From Streptomyces sp. NRRL F-5126 (GTDB lineage Bacteria > Actinomycetota > Actinomycetes > Streptomycetales > Streptomycetaceae), in the NCBI RefSeq assembly GCF_000721265.1, contig NZ_JOFZ01000012.1:124001-188000 (forward strand): a DNA stretch of 64,000 nucleotides, written 5' to 3'. The stretch's first letter is position 1, and every line of letters starts with the position of its first letter. The notes beneath the pieces are model-generated. The model did not search any database, was not told the origin of the DNA, and saw only the letters and a list, made by a program, of their open reading frames with translations. The position numbers and the translations under genes were made by a program. Below are positions 57,401 to 64,000 of the stretch, piece by piece.

Positions 57401-59015
57401 CGAGCGACGACAGCAGCGAGGTGACGAGCTCCTCGCGGATGGCGTCCAGCGGCGGGTTGGTGACCTGCGCGAACAGCTGCGTGAAGTAGTCGAACAGCAG
57501 CCGGGGGCGTGCCGAGAGCGCCGCGATGGGCGAGTCGGTGCCCATGGAGCCGATGGGCTCGGCGGCGGTGCGCGCCATCGGCGCGAGGAGGATGCGCAGC
57601 TCCTCCTCGGTGTAGCCGAAGGTCTGCTGGCGGCGGGTGACCGACGCGTGCGTGTGCACGATGTGCTCGCGCTCGGGCAGGTCGGACAGCTCGATCTCGC
57701 CGGCTTCGAGCCACTCCTGGTAGGGGTGCTCGGCGGCGAGCGTCGCCTTGATCTCGTCGTCCTCGATGATGCGGTGCTCGGCGGTGTCCACGAGGAACAT
57801 GCGGCCGGGCATGAGGCGGCCCTTGCGTACGACCTTGCCCGGTTCGATGTCGAGTACGCCGACCTCGGAGGCGAGGACGACGAGGCCGTCGTCGGTGACC
57901 CAGTAGCGTCCCGGCCGCAGGCCGTTGCGGTCGAGGACAGCGCCGACCTGGGCGCCGTCGGTGAAGGTGACGACGGCGGGGCCGTCCCACGGCTCCATCA
58001 TCGTGGAGTGGTACTGGTAGAAGGCCCGGCGTGCCGGGTCCATGGCGTCGTTGTTCTCCCACGCCTCGGGGACCATCATCAGCACCGAGTGGGGCAGCGA
58101 GCGGCCGCCGAGGTGCAGCAGTTCGAGCACCTCGTCGAACGTCGCGGAGTCGGAGGCGCCCGGCGTGTTGATCGGGAAGATCCGGTCGAGGGCGCCGTCG
58201 CCGAACAGCCCGGAGGCGAGCTGCGACTCGCGGGCCTTCATCCAGTTGCGGTTGCCCTGGACGGTGTTGATCTCGCCGTTGTGCGCGACGAAGCGGTACG
58301 GGTGGGCCAGCGGCCAGCTCGGGAAGGTGTTCGTGGAGAACCGCGAGTGCACGAGCGCGATGGCGGTGGCGAAGCTGGGGTCCGAGAGGTCCGTGAAGAA
58401 GGGCTCGAGCTGCTCGGTGGTGAGCATGCCCTTGTAGACGACGGTGCGCGAGGACAGGGACGGGAAGTAGACGCCGGCCTCGCGCTCGGCGCGCTTGCGC
58501 AGCACGAACGCCTTGCGGTCCAGTGCGATGCCGCTTGAGCGGTGGTCGGTGACGAAGAGCTGCCGGAAGATCGGCACGGTGGCACGCGCCGTGAGGCCGA
58601 GGATCCGCGGCTTGACGGGCACCTCGCGCCAGCCGAGTACGGTCAGGCCCTCCTCGGCCGCGATCGCCTCGATGGCCGAGACGCCCTCGTCGACCTCCTC
58701 GGCGGGCAGGAAGGCCGTGCCGACGGCGTACTCGCCCGCCGCGGGGAGGGCGAACCCGGCGGCCTCGCGGAAGAAGGCGTCGGGAACCTGTAGGAGGATC
58801 CCGGCGCCGTCGCCCGAGTCGGGCTCGGAGCCGGTGGCGCCACGGTGCTCCAGGTTGCGCAGGACGGTCAGCGCCTGCTGGACCAGCGCGTGGCTGGCGT
58901 CGCCGGTGAGGGTGGCGACGAAACCGACGCCGCACGCGTCGTGTTCGTCGCGGGGGTCGTACATCCCCTGCGGGGCAGGGCGACCGTCCATGGGCGACCA
59001 GGCGTGGGAACGCAT
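54456..59015 (-). CDS. gltB: Glutamate synthase large subunit
   Basis: 1519 residues from ATG 59015 (a second ATG at 58991 is possible). Makes two glutamates from glutamine and 2-oxoglutarate. A 27-residue propeptide ends before the catalytic Cys28 in [14 protein letters not shown]; cleavage exposes it for glutaminase activity (residues about 28-430). The central FMN/synthase domain spans about 800-1200. The [3Fe-4S] cluster ligands are in [15 protein letters not shown] (about 1130). The GXGXG beta-helix is about 1260-1480. It is operonic with gltD. A GlnR-like half box and two GCATATGC palindromes lie upstream. Confidence 0.98.
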   Translation of the reverse strand: MRSHAWSPMDGRPAPQGMYDPRDEHDACGVGFVATLTGDASHALVQQALTVLRNLEHRGATGSEPDSGDGAGILLQVPDAFFREAAGFALPAAGEYAVGTAFLPAEEVDEGVSAIEAIAAEEGLTVLGWREVPVKPRILGLTARATVPIFRQLFVTDHRSSGIALDRKAFVLRKRAEREAGVYFPSLSSRTVVYKGMLTTEQLEPFFTDLSDPSFATAIALVHSRFSTNTFPSWPLAHPYRFVAHNGEINTVQGNRNWMKARESQLASGLFGDGALDRIFPINTPGASDSATFDEVLELLHLGGRSLPHSVLMMVPEAWENNDAMDPARRAFYQYHSTMMEPWDGPAVVTFTDGAQVGAVLDRNGLRPGRYWVTDDGLVVLASEVGVLDIEPGKVVRKGRLMPGRMFLVDTAEHRIIEDDEIKATLAAEHPYQEWLEAGEIELSDLPEREHIVHTHASVTRRQQTFGYTEEELRILLAPMARTAAEPIGSMGTDSPIAALSARPRLLFDYFTQLFAQVTNPPLDAIREELVTSLLSSLGPQGNLLEPTAASCRSVTLPFPVIDNDELAKLIHINADGDMPGMTAATLSGLYRVAGGGEALAARIDEICAEADAAIDGGARIIVLSDRHSDAEQAPIPSLLLTAAVHHHLIRTKQRTQVGLLVEAGDVREVHHIALLISYGAAAVNPYLAMESVEDLVRAGTFIQGLEPEQAIRNLIRALGKGVLKVMSKMGISTVASYRGAQVFEAVGLDQAFVDRYFNGTATKIGGAGLDVVAQEVAARHAKGYPASGISASHRKLEIGGEYQWRREGEPHLFDPETVFRLQHATRSGRYDIFKKYTDRVNEQSERLMTLRGLFNFASGREPIPLDEVEPASEIVKRFSTGAMSYGSISREAHETLAIAMNRLGGKSNTGEGGEDTDRLHDPARRSAIKQVASGRFGVTSEYLVNADDIQIKMAQGAKPGEGGQLPGHKVYPWVANTRHSTPGVGLISPPPHHDIYSIEDLAQLIHDLKNANPAARIHVKLVSEVGVGTVAAGVSKAHADVVLISGHDGGTGASPLTSLKHAGGPWELGLAETQQTLLLNGLRDRIVVQTDGQLKTGRDVVIAALLGAEEFGFATAPLVVSGCVMMRVCHLDTCPVGIATQNPVLRERFSGKAEYVVRFFEYIAQEVRELLAELGFRTLEEAVGHAELLDTERAVGHWKAQGLDLAPLFHVPVLGRGAVRHRTVAQDHGLDKALDNELIRLAADALGAESAEAAQPVRAQIGIRNINRTVGTMLGHEVTKRFGGAGLPDDTIDITFTGSAGQSFGAFLPSGITLRLEGDANDYVGKGLSGGRVVVRPDRGADHLAEYSTIAGNTIAYGATGGELFLRGRSGERTCVRNSGATVVTEGVGDHGCEYMTGGHAVVLGPTGRNFAAGMSGGTAYVIDLDPDNVNAGNLAAVGPLDDGDKLWVHDVVRRHHEETGSTVAAKLLAEWDTAADRFSKIIPAAYKAVLAAKDAAELAGLSETETTEKMMEAATHG

Positions 59016-59037
59016 CGGCTCTCCCGTCGTCGTCGGG

Positions 59038-59056
59038 GCATATGCGGGGCATATGC
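59038..59056. promoter_or_regulatory. Two GCATATGC palindromes upstream of gltB
   Basis: GCATATGC occurs at 59038-59045 and 59049-59056 within an 11-bp direct repeat GGGGCATATGC. The centres are exactly one helical turn apart, 23-41 bp before the gltB ATG. Possible operator. Confidence 0.45.
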
Positions 59057-59090
59057 GTGTGCCGAGGGACGACGTTGGCCCTCCGGAGAA

Positions 59091-59106
59091 ATTTCGTGCA
59101 GGTTAC
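59091..59106 (-). promoter_or_regulatory. GlnR-like half box upstream of gltB
   Basis: On the minus strand GTAAC-CTGCAC-GAAAT matches the GlnR unit GTnAC-N6-GaAAc in nine of ten positions. It is 76 bp upstream of gltB in an A+T-richer pocket. A second unit at the expected spacing was not seen. Confidence 0.45.
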
Positions 59107-59282
59107 ATGATGGGGTTCTGCCCAGAAAGCGGAAGATTCCATCCAGCATGCGGACAGCTAGGGGCATCCTCGCGAGGTTTCCGAAGGTGACGGTTTCCTG
59201 GCGGCGGACACGGGGTGTGCCGGACAGTACGGCGCCTGTCCGGGGGCGCGGGCTTCGTTGCCCGCTGCGCTAACGGGTCATG

Positions 59283-59298
59283 CCCCGCTATCGCGGGG
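59283..59298 (-). terminator. Hairpin downstream of the VIT1 gene
   Basis: CCCCGC-TATC-GCGGGG, 6-bp stem, about 120 bp beyond the VIT1 stop. The remainder of 59107-59417 shows nothing else. Confidence 0.4.
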
Positions 59299-59417
59299 TC
59301 GAAACCGCCGTGTAACAGGTATGTACGGCGGGCCCCGCCAGTCTCGCATCCCACTGCCGCACGCGCGCAGGGACGTACGTCACAGCAGGTGGGGTGCCCT
59401 CCCGCGCGGGCACACTC

Positions 59418-60146
59418 CTACAGCGATGCTCCGAGTAGGCTGCCGAGGCCGTACGTGATCGCCGCCGCCACGCCGCCGAGGGCGAGCTGGCGCAGACCGC
59501 TGAACCACCAGCTGCGCGCCGTCACGCGTGCCACCAGCGCGCCGCAGGCGAACAGCCCCGCGAGCGCGAGCGCCACCGCGGGCCACAGCGAGGTCGCGCC
59601 GAGCAGGAACGGCAGGACGGGCAGCAACGCGCCGACGGCGAACGACCCGAACGACGACACCGCGGCGACCGTCGGCGACGGCAGGTCGTCGGGGTCGATG
59701 CCCAGCTCCTCGCGGGCGTGGATCTCCAGCGCCTGCTCGGGGTCGGCGGACAGCTGGGCGGCCACCTGGTGCGCGAGTGCCGGCTCGACGCCGCGCGAGA
59801 CGTAGAGCGCGGCGAGTTCGTCCAGCTCGTCGGCCGGGTTCTTGCGCAGCTCGGCCCGCTCGACGGCCAGCTCCGCCTCGACCAGCTCCCGCTGCGAGGC
59901 GACGGAGGTGTACTCGCCCGCGGCCATCGAGAAGGCACCGGCGGCGAGGCCGGCGAGGCCCGTGATGACGACGGCGTGCGACGACACGTCGCCGCCCGCG
60001 ACGCCCGTCATCAGCGCCAGGTTGGAGACCAGGCCGTCCATCGCCCCGAACACGGCCGGCCGCAGCCAGCCGCCCGTCACATCCCGGTGGGTGTGGTTGT
60101 CGCGGTGCGCGTCGTGCAGCGTCGCGTTCGCCTCGAAGACGGCCAT
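59418..60146 (-). CDS. VIT1/CCC1-family iron or manganese transporter
   Basis: 242 residues from ATG 60146; codons further upstream are not protein-like. VIT1/CCC1 hallmarks: HRDVTGGWLRPAVFGAMDGLVSNLALMTGVAG (first helix with conserved Asp/Gly, about residue 20-50), GAFSMAAGEYTSVASQRELVEAEL (about 80-105), a charged cytoplasmic metal-binding helix region (about 105-160) and three C-terminal helices (SFAVGALLPVLPFLLG onward). These proteins move Fe2+/Mn2+ out of the cytoplasm. Monocistronic, between gltB and lgt. Confidence 0.92.
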   Translation of the reverse strand: MAVFEANATLHDAHRDNHTHRDVTGGWLRPAVFGAMDGLVSNLALMTGVAGGDVSSHAVVITGLAGLAAGAFSMAAGEYTSVASQRELVEAELAVERAELRKNPADELDELAALYVSRGVEPALAHQVAAQLSADPEQALEIHAREELGIDPDDLPSPTVAAVSSFGSFAVGALLPVLPFLLGATSLWPAVALALAGLFACGALVARVTARSWWFSGLRQLALGGVAAAITYGLGSLLGASL

Positions 60147-60993
60147 GACGTTCTTCCCCTTCCCATGGGCGGCAGCCCGGTTCCGTACGGAGCCTGTGGG
60201 CCCCTCCCACGCTCGAAAGTACGCACGGAATCGGATCGCCGCCAGCAAGGAAGGCCTGACTTACCGCAGGTCAAAGGGGTCCTTGCCGGACAGGCCGAGC
60301 CGCCGGCACACCGCGCGGCAGCGGCCGGGACGCGGCTTCGGGGACGGCTGGGCCCCGGCCGCACGGCCGTAGTGGGATCGGCCCCGGACGCGCCGCAGGC
60401 TGCGCGGTGCGCGCGGGCAGTGTCAACGGGCGCGGGCACGGCTTCAGCTGCCAGGACGAGCGGGACCGTGCCGTCCCGGGGACGGCACCCGGCCGGCGAG
60501 GCGTTGCCCACACCGCCCGGCGGGCGCGGCCCGCGCACAGGCCCGGCGCGACGCGCGCCGCGCAGTCGAACCCCACGTCGGACGGGGCGGACCCGGGCAG
60601 GTGCTCTTCGGGAGCCCGCGGGCACGGGCACGGCTTCAGACGCCGGGGGGAACGGGGCCAGGTCGTCCCGGGGACGGCACCCGTCCGCCGGGCGTGGCCC
60701 ACGCCGCCCTGCGACCCTGTGACCCTGCGGCCGGGGAAAGGCCGAAGGGCACCGCCGGGAAACCGTTGCGCCGAACAGCGCCAAGCGCGCGCACGCGCTG
60801 AGCGGAGGGCAAGCCCCCGCCGCTGGGTGGGCCAGGCAGCGCCGAAGCGGACTTGGTCGTGCACGGTACGGCCCACGTCGGCAGGGCTACCCGCGGCGCC
60901 ACGGGCGCGCACGGTGGGCTGCCGGGCGGGACCCGGAGCACGGGCCCCGCGCCTCGCCGCGGCGGCCCGCTTACGGCGGGCGGACGCCCCCGG
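60147..60993. other. 847-bp intergenic region without a supported gene
   Basis: Lies between the VIT1 start and the lgt stop, very G+C-rich. Several frames stay open only through composition and none resembles a protein. It contains a pair of diverged direct repeats with a fixed 192-bp offset (about 60430-60520 and 60622-60712). Confidence 0.7.
60430..60712. repeat. Diverged direct repeats, 192-bp offset
   Basis: About 90 bp at 60430-60520 aligns without gaps to 60622-60712. Shared blocks are GGCACGGCTTCAG (60436-60447 region) and GTCCCGGGGACGGCACCC (60473-60490). The sequence between the copies is not repeated. No third copy was noticed in the window. Confidence 0.8.
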
Positions 60994-61965
60994 TCAGCTC
61001 TTCTCGGCCGCCTGCGCCTCGGCGTCCCGCGTATCCTCACCGGCGCGCTCGGCCGACTGTTTCGGGTGCGCTTCCCCATCGCCGGGCGCCTGCTCCGAGG
61101 CCGGCTCGGACACGGCGTCCGTGGCCTCGGCGTCTGCGGCCTCGGCGGCCGCGTCCGGTTCGACGATCTTCTCGCGGCCCGGCCGCAGCCGCGCCGACAG
61201 CACGATGTAGAGCACCGCCAGGATGAACATGATCATGACGGTCCACAGGTTCAGCCGCAGGCCGAGGATGTGGTTCGCCGTGTCCACGCGCAGGTACTCC
61301 GTGCCGCCGCGCCCCACGCAGTACAGCGCCACGTAGAGGGCGAACACCCGGCCGTGGCCGAGTTGCCATCTGCGGTCGGCCCAGACCACGAGCGCCGCCA
61401 CGATCAGGCACCAGATCGACTCGTACAGGAACGTCGGATGGTAGTAGCCGGGCGTGCCGCCGCCCGACGGGTGCGTGATGTGCAGGGCCCACGGCAGGTG
61501 GGTCTCCTTGCCGTACAGCTCCTGGTTGAACCAGTTGCCCCAGCGGCCGATGGCCTGCGCGATCGCCACCGCGGGTGCCAGGGCGTCCACCCAGGCCGTG
61601 AGCGGGATGCCGCGCCGTCTGCAGCCGATCCACGCGCCCACCGCGCCGAGCGCGACCGCGCCCCAGATCCCGAGCCCGCCGTTCCAGACCTTGAAGGCGT
61701 TGACCCAGTCCTCGCCTCTCTCGAAGTAGAGCTCGGGGTCCGTCACCACGTGGTAGAGGCGGCCGCCCACCAGGCCGAACGGCACCGCCCAGATGGCGAT
61801 GTCGGCGACCGTGCCCGACTTGCCGCCGCGGGCGACCCAGCGCTTGTTGCCGTACCAGACGGCCACGAAGACGCCGATGATGATGCAGAACGCATAGCCG
61901 CGCAGCGGAATGGGGCCGAGGTGGACCACTCCGGTCGACGGGCTGGGAATGTAGGCAAGTTCCAT
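60994..61965 (-). CDS. lgt: Prolipoprotein diacylglyceryl transferase
   Basis: 323 residues from ATG 61965. It attaches diacylglycerol to the lipobox cysteine of prelipoproteins. About seven membrane helices are visible. The Lgt signature is GRWGNWFNQELYG (about residue 145); HHVV/RLYHVVTDPELY (about 72), GGLGIWGAV (about 97) and RGGTEYLRVD (about 225) carry conserved residues including the catalytic His/Arg region. The C-terminal 65 residues form a highly acidic Ala/Glu tail, a common actinobacterial extension. The dsbA-like gene is 111 bp upstream on the same strand. Confidence 0.97.
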   Translation of the reverse strand: MELAYIPSPSTGVVHLGPIPLRGYAFCIIIGVFVAVWYGNKRWVARGGKSGTVADIAIWAVPFGLVGGRLYHVVTDPELYFERGEDWVNAFKVWNGGLGIWGAVALGAVGAWIGCRRRGIPLTAWVDALAPAVAIAQAIGRWGNWFNQELYGKETHLPWALHITHPSGGGTPGYYHPTFLYESIWCLIVAALVVWADRRWQLGHGRVFALYVALYCVGRGGTEYLRVDTANHILGLRLNLWTVMIMFILAVLYIVLSARLRPGREKIVEPDAAAEAADAEATDAVSEPASEQAPGDGEAHPKQSAERAGEDTRDAEAQAAEKS

Positions 61966-62076
61966 GGCAGGTCCGACGCTACCCTGCCGGACCCCGGACC
62001 CGGCCACCCGCCCGGCAACTTCTGGGTAACGGGGCCCCCATTTTCCGGGCATCCACGCCCCTGCACGGCGCCCGGC

Positions 62077-62895
62077 TCACGACCCTGTCGCCGCCTTGCC
62101 GGGCTGCTTGCCCTTGTCGGCCTCGGCGACCCACTTCTTCAGGTTGGCGGGGGTGATGTTCTCGTCGCCCTTCTTCGGGAAGACGGACTTCCCGTTCAGC
62201 AGCACCGTCGGCGTGCCGGTGAAGCCGCCCTTGGTGAACGCCTTCGCCGACTTGCCGACCCACGCGTCGTGGTCGCCGTCGTTGACGCAGGCCTTGAAGC
62301 GCTGCGTGGACAGCCCGTCGACCTTGCCCGCGATGTCGAGCAGCTTGCTGTTCTTGCCGAAGGCGTCGGAGGTCTCCTCCGGCTGGTTCTCGTACAGCGC
62401 GTCGTGGTATTCGGGGAACTTGCCGGCGTCCTGCGCGCACGCGGCCGCGTTCGCCGCGCGTACCGAGCCCGTGCCGCCCATGTTGCCGTCGATGATCGTC
62501 GCGAGGTGGTACTCGACCTTCATCTGCCCGCTGTTCTCCAGCTGGTGGAACGTGTCGCGGAAGACGTTCTCGAACTGGCCGCAGATCGGGCAGCGGAAGT
62601 CCTCCCACACCGTGAGCGTGGCGGGCGCGTCCGCCGCGCCGACGCGGATCGCGAGGCCGTCCTTGCCGCCCGCGCCCGTGGGTGCGCTGACGGGGCCCGC
62701 CGCTCCCTTCGCGGGCTTGTCCTTGCCCGCGCCGGCCGCGACCACGCCGATGCCGGCCGCCACGGCGAGCACGGCGACGGCGGCGCCCGCGACGACGAAG
62801 GTGCGCTTGCGCTTCTCGCGCGCCTTCTCCGCCGCGCGTTCCTGCTGGAGCCGCTCTCGGGCGCTCCTGGTTGCCTCACGTGTCTTCTCACTCAC
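62077..62895 (-). CDS. DsbA-family thioredoxin-fold protein, membrane anchored
   Basis: 272 residues from GTG 62895. A charged coiled N-terminus (residues 1-32) precedes one membrane helix (about 33-55). The thioredoxin-fold domain follows: LTVWEDFRCPICGQFENVF with active site CPIC (about 103), NAAACAQDAGKFPEYHDALY, a second Cys pair region RFKACVNDG and the cis-Pro loop GGFTGTPTVLLNG (about 225). It probably handles disulfides or heme/cytochrome thiols outside the membrane. It lies between trpA and lgt, a frequent actinobacterial order. Confidence 0.93.
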   Translation of the reverse strand: MSEKTREATRSARERLQQERAAEKAREKRKRTFVVAGAAVAVLAVAAGIGVVAAGAGKDKPAKGAAGPVSAPTGAGGKDGLAIRVGAADAPATLTVWEDFRCPICGQFENVFRDTFHQLENSGQMKVEYHLATIIDGNMGGTGSVRAANAAACAQDAGKFPEYHDALYENQPEETSDAFGKNSKLLDIAGKVDGLSTQRFKACVNDGDHDAWVGKSAKAFTKGGFTGTPTVLLNGKSVFPKKGDENITPANLKKWVAEADKGKQPGKAATGS

Positions 62896-63010
62896 GCCCT
62901 CAGCAACGAACCGGGGAGGCGCGTGCGCACCTCCCCGGTCCCAGGTCCACCCGTACGTGTGAGGTCACCGCCCACGGAGGCGAACAGCGGGTTCGAACGC
63001 CCAGGCAGGC

Positions 63011-63034
63011 GCCGGGCCGGCGGGCCGGCCCGGC
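63011..63034 (-). terminator. trp operon terminator
   Basis: GCCGGGCC (63011-63018) pairs with GGCCCGGC (63027-63034) and the stem can extend inward, about 10 bp past the trpA stop. Confidence 0.6.
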
Positions 63035-63044
63035 GGGCGGACGG

Positions 63045-63884
63045 TCAGGACGGTCGGCCCGCGGGCGTGCGGGCCGACGCCCGTACGCCCTGCGCGAGGC
63101 CGCCCGCCAGTTCCCGTACGCCGACGACCCCGGCGGCCGCGTCCGGCGCGTCGAGCACGCGCTTGACGAAGGCGCTGCCGACGATCACACCGTCGGCGAA
63201 CGACGCGACCTCAGCGGCCTGCGCCGCATTGGACACGCCGAGCCCCACGCAGACCGGCAGGCCGCTGGTGGCGCGGGTGCGGGCCACCAGCTTCTCGGCC
63301 TGCCTGCCGACGGATTCGCGGGTGCCGGTGACGCCCATCAGGGAGGCCGCGTACACGAAGCCGCTGCCGGCCGCGGTGATCTCGGCGAGGCGCGCGTCAG
63401 CGCTGCTGGGGGCGACCACGAAGACGGTGGCGAGGCCGTGCTCTGCCGCGTGCTCGCGCCACACCGCGGACTCCTGGACCGGCAGGTCGGGCAGGATGCA
63501 GCCGGCGCCGCCCGCGTCCGCGAGCTCCGCGGCGAAGCGCCCGGGGCCGTAGCGGTCGATGGGGTTCCAGTACGTCATCACCAGCACAGGCTTACCGGTG
63601 GCGTCGTGCGCCTCGCGCACCGTGCGCAGTACGTCGGCGATCCGGACGCCGCCGCGCAGGGCGATGTCGTCGGCGGTCTGGATGACGGGCCCGTCCATGA
63701 CGGGGTCGCTGTAGGGCAGGCCGACCTCGACGATGTCGGCACCGCCGTCGAAGATCGCGCCGATGGCCTCGATGCCGCCGTCCACGGTGGGGAAGCCGGC
63801 CGGGTAGTAGGCGATCAGCGCGGCACGGTCCTCGGCCCGCGCGGCGGCGAGTGCGTCCGTCAGCAGCTGGATGTTCCCGCTCAC
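63045..63884 (-). CDS. trpA: Tryptophan synthase alpha chain
   Basis: 279 residues from GTG 63884, whose GTGA overlaps the trpB stop. It cleaves indole-3-glycerol phosphate to indole, which passes through the tunnel to TrpB. Visible: ALIAYYPAGFPTVDGG (about residue 20), the catalytic Asp in DIVEVGLPYSDPVMDGPVIQ (Glu/Asp, about 50-65), PVLVMTYWNPIDRYG (about 100), ILPDLPVQE, and the phosphate loop GVTGTRE and GLGVSNAAQAAEVASFADGVIVGSAFV (about 180-235). Length is standard. Confidence 0.97.
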   Translation of the reverse strand: MSGNIQLLTDALAAARAEDRAALIAYYPAGFPTVDGGIEAIGAIFDGGADIVEVGLPYSDPVMDGPVIQTADDIALRGGVRIADVLRTVREAHDATGKPVLVMTYWNPIDRYGPGRFAAELADAGGAGCILPDLPVQESAVWREHAAEHGLATVFVVAPSSADARLAEITAAGSGFVYAASLMGVTGTRESVGRQAEKLVARTRATSGLPVCVGLGVSNAAQAAEVASFADGVIVGSAFVKRVLDAPDAAAGVVGVRELAGGLAQGVRASARTPAGRPS

Positions 63885-64000
63885 TTCGCGGCCCCCTCGT
63901 TCGCCGTGCCGTTGTGGCCGTCGCGGCCGTCCTGGCCGTCCTGGATCGTCGCGCCGGAGGTGTCGTCGGGTTCGACGGCCGCGTCCGCCTCGTAGAGACC
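63881..64000 (-). CDS. trpB: Tryptophan synthase beta chain (C-terminal 39 codons)
   Basis: Reading leftward from the window edge, the frame gives GLYEADAAVEPDDTSG followed by a hydrophilic Gly/Asp tail and TGA at 63881-63883, overlapping the trpA GTG by 4 bp. The ARYFGLY-type end plus an acidic disordered tail fits the C-terminus of streptomycete TrpB. The call rests on this tail and on the coupled overlap with trpA. Confidence 0.85.
   Translation of the reverse strand, partial: GLYEADAAVEPDDTSGATIQDGQDGRDGHNGTANEGAAK

Noticed and set aside
60271..60912. Open frames in the VIT1-lgt gap
   Set aside because: Several frames are open at once because of base composition; the translations are low-complexity and repeat with the 192-bp DNA repeats.

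Overview
The window is chromosomal DNA of a high-GC actinomycete, almost certainly a Streptomyces. It shows very high G+C, frequent GTG starts, strong GC3 bias, MADPSSYR-type UvrC, a lysine/alanine tail on UvrA and a large GltB with a propeptide. The gene order uvrC - uvrA - uvrB - coaE - rpsA - polA - pyk - gltBD - lgt - trpAB resembles, from memory, the core arm of the S. coelicolor chromosome. No phage, insertion sequence, CRISPR array or replication origin was recognised.

Left third (1-21.4 kb): DNA repair genes mixed with housekeeping and stress genes. The start of uvrC is at the left edge, followed by a Tat-exported Rieske protein, an MBL hydrolase, uvrA, a CtaG-like membrane protein, an S66 peptidase, terC behind a probable yybP-ykoY manganese riboswitch, terD and uvrB. 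Then come an MHYT membrane sensor, a formaldehyde dehydrogenase, a degenerate uridine-kinase-like protein, an HxlR regulator divergent from an AlaA-type aminotransferase, a small protein with a C-terminal amyloid-signalling-like motif, and an overlapping SNF2 helicase/SWIM pair.

Middle (21.5-43.2 kb): band-7 protein, lipoprotein, acyltransferase, coaE, PAC2 protein, rpsA, a SAM methyltransferase with an odd start, hrpB, a lytic transglycosylase, polA, a YdeP-type molybdopterin oxidoreductase, a PaaI thioesterase, a PdtaR-like ANTAR regulator, tRNA-Leu(CAA), a LAGLIDADG endonuclease-like gene and pyk.

Right part (43.3-64 kb): an accessory two-gene operon (PLP decarboxylase plus lysine/ornithine N-hydroxylase), pepN, a zinc metallopeptidase beside an ankyrin/HEAT protein, a VWA protein, gltBD, a VIT1 transporter, 0.85 kb of repeat-bearing intergenic DNA, lgt, a DsbA-like protein, trpA and the end of trpB.

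The most notable signal is a shared promoter architecture. uvrB, polA and the SNF2 helicase gene each carry a TTGTCAG...N...-10 motif of the RecA-NDp/PafBC DNA-damage type. At uvrB and polA the distance from motif to start codon is identical and predicts leaderless mRNAs. Other points: two recent tandem duplications that copy the 3' end of a gene, each differing by three transitions; tandem palindromes between the HxlR regulator and its divergent neighbour; a GlnR-like half box upstream of gltB; and an endonuclease-like gene with a duplicated HTH next to a tRNA. Domain calls come from reading the translations; no database search was run.
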